Part shown: positions 58,474 to 64,000 of the stretch, in pieces
Layout of the letters: each line of letters begins with the position of its first letter
Position numbering within the stretch: the first letter of the stretch is position 1
Assembly: GCA_963557785.1 (NCBI GenBank)
Contig: CAUWBF010000003.1
Coordinates: 124,001 to 188,000, forward strand
Length of the DNA: 64,000 nucleotides
Direction of reading: 5' to 3'
DNA from: Merdicola sp963557785
Lineage (GTDB): Bacteria > Bacillota > Clostridia > TANB77 > CAG-508
Made by a program: the position numbers and the translations under genes
Notes under the pieces: generated by a model
Databases searched by the model: none
What the model saw: the letters and a program-made list of their open reading frames with translations, nothing else
Told to the model about the DNA's origin: nothing

Positions 58474-59674
58474 ATGGAAAAAACAGTTTGCGAATTATTT
58501 GCAGGAGTTGGTGGTTTCAGAGTACGGTTTAGAAAAGTCTGATTCAAATTGGGACACTGTATGGGCAAATCAATGGGAACCAGGAAAAAAAGCTCAACAT
58601 GCATTTGATTGTTATATAAATCATTTTGGAAAAGAAGATAAATATGTTAATGAAGACATATCGATTATAGATAAAAACTCTATACCAAACCATAATTTAC
58701 TTGTAGGAGGATTTCCTTGTCAAGATTATTCTGTAGCACATACAGGAGCTAAAGGAATTGAAGGAAAAAAAGGGGTACTTTGGTGGCAAATAAGAGATAC
58801 GTTAGAAGCAAAAAAACCTAAATTTGTCTTATTAGAAAATGTAGATAGATTATTAAAATCTCCTGCTAATCAAAGAGGAAGAGATTTTGGCGTAATATTA
58901 GCTTGTTTTAATGATTTAGGATATGACGTTGAATGGCGAGTAATTAATGCTGCAGATTATGGATTTACGCAAAGAAGAAGAAGAACTTTTATATTTGCGT
59001 ACAAAAATGATACAAATTATTACAAATCAATACAAAATAAATCATCAGAAAGTATTATTTTAGAAAATGGATTTTTTGTTAAAGAATTTCCTATATATAC
59101 AAATATTGATGCACAAGAAATCGATTTCGAGTATAAAGATTTAATTGATGTTTCTGATAATTTTAAAATGAATTTTAAAAATTCTGGAGTAATGAAAAAT
59201 GGAAAAATATATACAACGGAAGTTACCCCTATAGCAATTAATCCTAATCCATTGAGTAAAATTATTGAATATAATGGAGTCGATAGCAAATACAATTTAG
59301 GTGATAATATTGATAAATGGAAATATTTAAAAGGAGCTAAAGATATTTTAAGAAAAGCTGGAACACCTTATGAATATCATTTTAGAGAAGGAGCTATTGC
59401 ATTTCCTGACAGTTTAGATAAACCAGCAAGAACTATGCTTACAAGTGAAGGAAGTTTAAATAGAAGCACTCATGTTATAGAAGATCCCAAAAGTAAATGC
59501 TATAGAATATTAACTCCCATTGAAACAGAAAGAATTAATGGTTTTCCAGACAATTGGACCAATACAGGTATGCCTGAAAAATTTAGATATTTTTGTATGG
59601 GTAATGCATTAGTAGTAGGATTAATTGAAAGAATGGGAAATAGTTTAAATAAAATATTTGAAAGCGAAGACTAA
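58474..59674 (+). pseudogene. C5-cytosine DNA methyltransferase (M.Sau3AI-like), +1 frameshift near 58,525
   Basis: The gene begins at ATG 58,474 after AAAGGAAAAATAT and encodes MEKTVCELFAGVGGFRV, the S-adenosylmethionine motif I. The zero frame then reaches CGG at 58,525 and stops at 58,540. Reading on in the +1 frame from GGT at 58,526 gives GLEKSDSNWDTVWANQWEP and the rest of a complete enzyme: catalytic GGFPCQDYSV, ENV, QRRRRTF and C-terminal GNALVVGLIERMG. Corrected length is 399 residues, close to M.Sau3AI. An ATG at 58,499 in the second frame would omit motif I. It may be a pseudogene, a sequencing indel, or a case of programmed frameshifting. It overlaps the restriction gene tail to tail by four bases. 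Confidence 0.9.
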
Positions 59675-61062
59675 TCTTCGCTTTCTTCAATTTGTTTCTT
59701 TATATAACTAGCATTTAACCAAAAACACTTTTTAATAGATTGTTTTCCATCTAAAGTAGGATAAGTATCATTTCTATTTTGAGCATGTGGCCTTACATGT
59801 AATATAGGACTTTCAGATATCTTTGGTAAATTATCGTATTCATTATTTCTGATTTTTTCAACTGTATTTTCCCAAACTCTCTTTATTTCTGAATTTAAAT
59901 CTTTTTCTGGTACATTCCAAAACATAGCTTTCTTAAAAATCAATGTATCATCATCAATATATTGATATATCATAAATAAATATTTAGTTGTTGAAAACGT
60001 TTCATAAAGTTCAGAATCTAGCCAATTTTCTTTAACAATTTCAGTATATTTAAATGTTGGAAAAGACATTGATTCTTTTGGCATACCATCAGGCCTTAAT
60101 CTAATAGCTTTAATCTTTATATTAGCTTTTTCGAATTCTTCAATTTTTTCATTTACAACATCTAACATACATTTAGCAAGTAGATATGTAAAAGATTTAT
60201 TTGTTACTTGATATGGAATATTAAATTTAAGTTTTAAAAATTCTATGTCTTGATTATAATAAACTTTTAATTTATTAATAATATATTGCTCTAAAGTTTG
60301 CTCTTTCAATATACTTGCATCTTTTATAACAGATTCATATTCTTCTGTTTTATTCACAATATAATGGTTTAAAATATAAGACATATAAGAACTTTTTAAG
60401 CAGAAGGCCCTTTGCATCGCTTTTACATCACTATATGGTTGCTCTCTTAATGAATTCGCATTTGCTCCTTTAGTACATGCACCTAAATAGTTTGTATCGC
60501 TTTCTGAAATTTCTTCAGCTTTTCCTGCTTTTATTTTATCAATAATAATTTTATAGTCTTTTTTTATGATTTCCAAATCTTCTGCAGGAAATTTAAATAA
60601 TTTAATATAATTTATTAAATAGTCCAATCTTTCTTTATTTGGCTCATATAAATAATATATTAAAAGCATTAATTCGCATTTTTCATATACATGACTTTTT
60701 AGAAAATCAGCTTCCGTATAGTCTTTCATATAATTAATAATTGTAAGTACAAGTCTTTCTTTTGCTCGTAAATCACCATTAGCTTTTATTGTATATGGGG
60801 TAACTTTTAGTTCAACTCCTGCTTCATTAAAGTCAGCTTCTGATTTACTATTTATATCATAGAAAAAGAAATGTTTTTCTATTAATTGCCCCAAAGAACC
60901 TTTTGATCTGGGATTATTGTAATATTCAAATAGTAGTGCTCTATCTTCATTAGTAATATTCGGGTCATTTAATAATACATCTTTAAATGTTTTTTCTTTT
61001 AGTGTTAAAGCATAAGTTTCAATGGAGTCACTTGATGTTTTGTCATAAGGAAGTTTATTCAT
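59671..61062 (-). CDS. Sau3AI/MutH-family type II restriction endonuclease
   Basis: The 463-residue protein is close to the 489 residues of Sau3AI. The N-terminal MutH-like nuclease centre is visible: Glu62 in QLIEKHFF, then Asp77, Glu84 and Lys86 in ADFNEAGVELKV (the D-x6-E-x-K arrangement), then a Lys/Arg-rich strand RAKERLVLTIINY. A second MutH-like half without the catalytic set (ATYTL-type degenerate copy, residues 260-460) fits the Sau3AI two-domain plan. Family members cut GATC; recognition here is inferred. The frame is intact. ATG follows GAGGTGATTAT. Confidence 0.85.
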   Translation of the reverse strand: MNKLPYDKTSSDSIETYALTLKEKTFKDVLLNDPNITNEDRALLFEYYNNPRSKGSLGQLIEKHFFFYDINSKSEADFNEAGVELKVTPYTIKANGDLRAKERLVLTIINYMKDYTEADFLKSHVYEKCELMLLIYYLYEPNKERLDYLINYIKLFKFPAEDLEIIKKDYKIIIDKIKAGKAEEISESDTNYLGACTKGANANSLREQPYSDVKAMQRAFCLKSSYMSYILNHYIVNKTEEYESVIKDASILKEQTLEQYIINKLKVYYNQDIEFLKLKFNIPYQVTNKSFTYLLAKCMLDVVNEKIEEFEKANIKIKAIRLRPDGMPKESMSFPTFKYTEIVKENWLDSELYETFSTTKYLFMIYQYIDDDTLIFKKAMFWNVPEKDLNSEIKRVWENTVEKIRNNEYDNLPKISESPILHVRPHAQNRNDTYPTLDGKQSIKKCFWLNASYIKKQIEESED

Positions 61063-61079
61063 ATAATCACCTCATAGTA

Positions 61080-61108
61080 ATTATATAAAAATATTCTAAT
61101 TTTTACAA
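61080..61108 (-). promoter_or_regulatory. Promoter of the restriction gene
   Basis: TTGTAA (61,103-61,108) and TATAAT (61,080-61,085) on the minus strand have a 17-base spacer. The leader would be very short. It lies back to back with the XRE promoter. Confidence 0.6.
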
Positions 61109-61123
61109 TACAAAAAAATTTAT

Positions 61124-61152
61124 TTGACAAATTTTCTCACATGTGATAAAAT
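61124..61152 (+). promoter_or_regulatory. Promoter of XRE-immA with a palindromic operator
   Basis: TTGACA (61,124-61,129) and TAAAAT (61,147-61,152) have a 17-base spacer. The perfect palindrome TCACATGTGA (61,137-61,146) fills the second half of the spacer, a good position for an autorepressor. Confidence 0.8.
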
Positions 61153-61174
61153 ATTTTTGCGGAGGTGAGAAATT

Positions 61175-61558
61175 ATGGGCGAATTTGGAAAATTTATAAA
61201 AGACAAAAGAATAGAAAAAAGACTTACACTTATTACAGCTGCTAATTTACTAGGAATATCATTTTCATATTTATCAGATATTGAAAATGGGAAAAAATTA
61301 CCACCGAACTCATTAAATGACGAACATAAAGAACTAATGAAAAAATTTAAAGATTGTTTAGAATTGAATGATGAAGAATACGAACATTTAGTAAAATTAG
61401 CTGATAAAGAGTTGATAGATAGAGGACATTTGGCTAATGAAATAAATCAATATATGATTGAAAACCCTATCGCAACAATTGCTCTTAGAAAAGCCACCAA
61501 AAAAAATCTTTCAGAGGATGCTTGGAAAAAAATCATAGAGGAAATGGATAAAAAATAA
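61175..61558 (+). CDS. XRE-family transcriptional regulator
   Basis: The protein has 127 residues. Residues 5-65 form a Cro/CI helix-turn-helix (LTLITAANLLGISFSYLSDIENGKKLPP). The C-terminal half is helical and acidic and may mediate dimerisation. Start ATG follows GGAGGTGAGAAATT. It overlaps the next gene by one base (TAATG). An XRE repressor directly followed by an ImmA-type protease is the arrangement of ICEBs1-type immunity control, in which the protease removes the repressor. It may instead, or also, control the adjacent restriction gene. Confidence 0.9.
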   Translation: MGEFGKFIKDKRIEKRLTLITAANLLGISFSYLSDIENGKKLPPNSLNDEHKELMKKFKDCLELNDEEYEHLVKLADKELIDRGHLANEINQYMIENPIATIALRKATKKNLSEDAWKKIIEEMDKK

Positions 61559-62305
61559 TGTTAAAAAAATACCCAATTAATAAAAAAGATAATCTATTTT
61601 ATTTGAAAAAATTAGATATTGAAAATGAAACCGAAAATTTATTATTAAAATATTGTAATGAATGTTTAAAAATACCAATGTCAACACCTATAGAAAATTT
61701 GATTTATGATTTAGGTGTAAATTTAGATTATGCTAATTTATCAAAAGACCATTCTTGTTATGGTGCATTTATATTTAATAAAGGAATTATTAATACCTTT
61801 GATGATTCTGGAAAAATATTGGCAGAAAAATATGAAGATAAGACTATCATAATAGATAAAAGAATATATGAATTACAGCAAGGAATAACATTTTTTACAT
61901 TAGGACACGAACTCCGGACACTATTATTTACAATATATTTTAAAACATGTTGATGAAAATCAAGTATCAATATTTGATATACTATCACAAGATGATAAAG
62001 CAAAATATTTTTTTGATACAGAAAAAGAATTAAGTGCAAATCTTAATCAAGAAAATGAGTTCTATCAATTTTCTTTTTCTGAATGGCAAGCTAACTATTT
62101 TGCTTCTTGTATCTTAATGCCTAAAAAGACATTAGATATAATATTAAGTAAGGAAATAAAAGGTTTTAAAAAGTTACAATTTTATTCTACTTTGAAAAAT
62201 CTAAATAAATACGAGTATGAAAAAGTCATAAATAATGTAAAATCAATTTTTAATGTTTCAAAGCCCGCATTAGAAAATAGGCTGAAATCACTAGAATATA
62301 TTTAA
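61558..62305 (+). pseudogene. ImmA/IrrE-family metallopeptidase, +1 frameshift at 61,915
   Basis: The zero frame runs from ATG 61,558 to FTLGHEL, then meets CGG at 61,915 and ends at 61,953. Skipping one C and reading GGA at 61,916 continues the metal-binding motif as HELGHYYLQY and gives a full family C-terminus (SEWQANYFASCILMPKKTL...FNVSKPALENRLKSL) to the stop at 62,303-62,305. Corrected length is 248 residues. HExxH binds zinc, and the Glu of the ANYFA region would be the third ligand region. Family members cleave XRE repressors. As in the methylase, the break is on a CGG codon followed in +1 by a Gly codon. Confidence 0.9.
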
Positions 62306-62325
62306 TTAAGGAGGTGATCTACAAT

Positions 62326-62493
62326 ATGCTCAGGAACAAAAAAAGCATTGAGAATTGCTGGGAACAATTTTCAATGCTCTGTGAAAAAAAGATATGCAAA
62401 ATGCATATCAAATTAAATGTTATAAATATTTTAGCATATCTTTTCTCACTAGTCAATAATAAACAGACAAAAAAAGAAAGAGAGGAATGCTAA
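62326..62493 (+). CDS. Possible small protein or leader peptide (55 aa)
   Basis: ATG 62,326 follows AAGGAGGTGATCT, a full match to the anti-Shine-Dalgarno sequence. The frame runs 55 residues and its TAA touches the ATG of the next gene. The product is Lys/Glu/Cys-containing with a hydrophobic middle (NVINILAYLFSLV). The first half of the gene is itself a long inverted repeat (GCATTGA.AATTG with CAATT.TCAATGC) and is followed by ATATGCA-AAA-TGCATAT. It may be a regulatory leader, not a functional protein. Confidence 0.5.
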   Translation: MLRNKKSIENCWEQFSMLCEKKICKMHIKLNVINILAYLFSLVNNKQTKKEREEC

Positions 62494-63225
62494 ATGGCAA
62501 AAGAATTAAAAAGTTTGTTAAATCTTAACTACTTGGATTTAACAAATAAAACTCATAAAGTAGGAAAATATGATTTACCTAGTGTAAAATGTCCAGCAAT
62601 ATACGATATAGATTATATTGCATTATATAAAGAGTTAAGGAATTATCAAAAAACTCCAAAGACAGTGATATCTTTTTATCAATTTGATAAAGAATTTGAT
62701 GGTATCAATGGGCTAAGTAATGCAATTTGGTATAATGATAAAAGAAGATTGGAGTTTTTTAAAAGAAGATTTAGTAATTGTAGATACTTTATTGCTCCTG
62801 ATTATTCGCAATGCGGAGATATAGAAAATGCTGAAAATATTCACAGAATTTTTAGAGCAAGAGTAATTTCTCTATGGTTAACTCTTAATTTAGGAGCAAT
62901 AGTAATTCCTAATATTACATATTCAAATAAAAAATCATTTGAATACATGCTAGATGGATTAGAAGAATGTCAAACTGTGGCTTTTAGTACTAAAGGCATT
63001 ATGAAAAAAAGTTCTGAAAAAGATTTACTAATAGCAGCAATAGCAAAAACAGTTGATACCTTAAATTTAAAATCTATAATTGTCTATACTGTTTCCATAG
63101 ATAAAGAGACAGTACTTAAACTTTTTGCTTATGCAATAAATAGAAATATAGAAATTATTATTCCGGATAATTTACTGCAAAAACGTAATATTGAAAGGAG
63201 TGATAACTTATATGGGAAAATATAG
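62494..63225 (+). CDS. DUF4417-family protein
   Basis: The protein has 243 residues. The layout of the family is visible: CPAIYDIDYIALYKELRNYQ near the start, CRYFIAPDYSQCGD in the middle (the P-D-x-S element), then VIPNITYSNKKSFEYMLDGL and VAFSTKGIMKK. The family is frequent in phages and mobile elements and its biochemical role is not known. A GAGAGGAATGCTAA site precedes the ATG. It overlaps the next gene by 14 bases. Confidence 0.75.
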   Translation: MAKELKSLLNLNYLDLTNKTHKVGKYDLPSVKCPAIYDIDYIALYKELRNYQKTPKTVISFYQFDKEFDGINGLSNAIWYNDKRRLEFFKRRFSNCRYFIAPDYSQCGDIENAENIHRIFRARVISLWLTLNLGAIVIPNITYSNKKSFEYMLDGLEECQTVAFSTKGIMKKSSEKDLLIAAIAKTVDTLNLKSIIVYTVSIDKETVLKLFAYAINRNIEIIIPDNLLQKRNIERSDNLYGKI

Positions 63226-63655
63226 TCACACAGGTCTAGCATATGGAACACAGGGATCTCCTCAAATTACAATAGATGAAAATATTTATAGTATGAAAAT
63301 TACAGAAATTTCTAATCAGCTACAGTTAAATCTAGAACAATCTGTAAAATCTTCTTCGAGGACATTTGCTACTAAAAAACATCAACACAAAAATATTATG
63401 GATAAAATAATATTTTTAATTCTTAGCATGGGATATGAAGAAATTATTATTGGAAATACAATAATGTATATAAAAGATAATATTATTTTGAAAATTTCGT
63501 ATATCAAAGAGTATGAATATTATATACTAGAAAAAACTGATACTGTTACGAATGCTCAGAATAATATATTTGAATTATTAGCATCAATTTCAAATGAAAT
63601 TGAGCCCAATATAATGCTTAAAACAATAAAAAATATTTTGACTAAATTACAATAG
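63212..63655 (+). CDS. Hypothetical protein (147 aa) coupled to DUF4417
   Basis: I do not recognise the family. The start is ATG at 63,212 after AAAGGAGTGATAACTTAT, inside the 3' end of the DUF4417 gene. The first 25 residues are Gly/Ser/Thr-rich (MGKYSHTGLAYGTQGSP) and probably flexible; residues 45-147 alternate helix and strand, ending in a Lys-rich helix. The 14-base overlap suggests coordinated amounts with the DUF4417 protein. Confidence 0.7.
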   Translation: MGKYSHTGLAYGTQGSPQITIDENIYSMKITEISNQLQLNLEQSVKSSSRTFATKKHQHKNIMDKIIFLILSMGYEEIIIGNTIMYIKDNIILKISYIKEYEYYILEKTDTVTNAQNNIFELLASISNEIEPNIMLKTIKNILTKLQ

Positions 63656-63700
63656 AACTAAAGAGTAAGTATAATTTTATACTTGCTCTTTAGTTCTATT
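63651..63700. terminator. Shared bidirectional terminator
   Basis: AATAGAACTAAAGAG.AAGTATA and TATACTT.CTCTTTAGTTCTATT pair with one mismatch. The hairpin overlaps the stop codons of both convergent genes. Confidence 0.85.
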
Positions 63701-63992
63701 ATTGTTTTAAGCATTCCAAAATCAACTGCACCCCATCACAAAACCCATTCCTATAATACTTCTCATTCCAATAACCCAAATAATCCAGAAAATTATTATC
63801 CAATTTGTTAAGCTGTTTTTGAATATAAAATCTATTCTGCTTAGGCACACTCTTTAAAATATTTTCCGAAATCTCATCAAAATAAACCCAATGTTTTCTA
63901 TCCTCATCACAAGATAAAGAAGAAATTTCATCTTCTCTATACAAAAACCAATCTTTCAAAATATCTTCATTTACTTCTCTAAAACTATTCAT
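63699..63992 (-). CDS. Hypothetical protein (97 aa)
   Basis: I do not recognise it. The product is rich in aromatic and acidic residues (DWFLYREDEISS, NEKYYRNGFCDGVQLILECLKQ) and predicted helical. The ATG is eight bases from the window end, and no ribosome binding site is visible in those bases. It converges on the DUF4417 operon and shares its terminator. Confidence 0.6.
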   Translation of the reverse strand: MNSFREVNEDILKDWFLYREDEISSLSCDEDRKHWVYFDEISENILKSVPKQNRFYIQKQLNKLDNNFLDYLGYWNEKYYRNGFCDGVQLILECLKQ

Positions 63993-64000
63993 AACAATAA

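Noticed and set aside
58499..59674. Methylase starting at ATG 58,499
   Set aside because: This start lacks a ribosome binding site and drops motif I, which is encoded just upstream in the other frame from ATG 58,474.
62117..62305. Separate 62-residue gene
   Set aside because: It is the C-terminal part of the ImmA-like protein, in phase with the frame entered after the shift at 61,915.
58474..62305. CGG as a reassigned sense codon in this genome
   Set aside because: At both sites a one-base shift, not a different amino acid, restores the family sequence, and three small genes carry CGG without an evident defect. Reassignment is not supported by this window.

Overview
The window is a very AT-rich, low-GC Gram-positive type chromosome segment. 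The housekeeping genes (aspS, an archaeal-type proS, scpB, prfA), tRNAs with encoded CCA, AGA-dominated arginine usage, GGAGG-type ribosome binding sites and many intrinsic terminators fit an uncultivated gut clostridium-like Firmicute. The standard genetic code reads through all long genes. The species cannot be fixed from the sequence.

Bases 1-35,100 form a surface-protein region on the minus strand. The dominant object is one reading frame that starts at 25,183 and is still open at base 1, so at least 8,394 codons are present and the C-terminus lies outside the window. It encodes a signal/anchor segment, two ALK-type glycine-rich domains, then 16 copies of a module of about 1.4 kb. Each module is one BIG2 Ig-like domain followed by seven RCC1 repeats, that is, one predicted beta-propeller. 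A third glycine-rich domain sits between modules 6 and 7. Upstream lie a 2,597-residue protein with 26 Big_3 Ig-like repeats and a C-terminal membrane anchor, and, 20 bases before that, a 485-residue dockerin-like protein.

Bases 35,400-55,900 are core chromosome: aspS, proS, scpB, a GGDEF protein with a degenerate receiver domain, a CmpB-like membrane protein, a membrane-anchored Ig-like protein, a thioester-domain adhesin, tRNA-Met, tRNA-Gly, tRNA-Cys, prfA, a Wzz/BY-kinase fusion with a long coiled-coil tail, a Rieske-FAD oxidoreductase, a GNAT acetyltransferase and a YgjV-like membrane protein. Three small solitary genes (37.3, 40.4 and 48.9 kb) have codon use unlike their neighbours.

From about 55,942 to beyond the right edge lies an integrated element. 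A 13-base copy of what looks like a tRNA-Pro 3' end forms the left junction. It is followed by a tyrosine integrase with a Cys-rich N-terminus, an excisionase-like HTH protein, five direct repeats of about 61 bases, a Sau3AI-like restriction-modification pair, an XRE/ImmA regulator pair and a DUF4417 operon. The C5-methylase and ImmA each carry a +1 frameshift. Both shifts fall on a zero-frame CGG codon, and in both the shifted codon is the Gly the family expects. By eye I found no in-frame CGG in the long native genes, so the coincidence deserves testing as programmed frameshifting, decay or a sequencing artefact. A perfect inverted repeat with GATC at both ends lies just before the methylase and could be a self-sensing operator.
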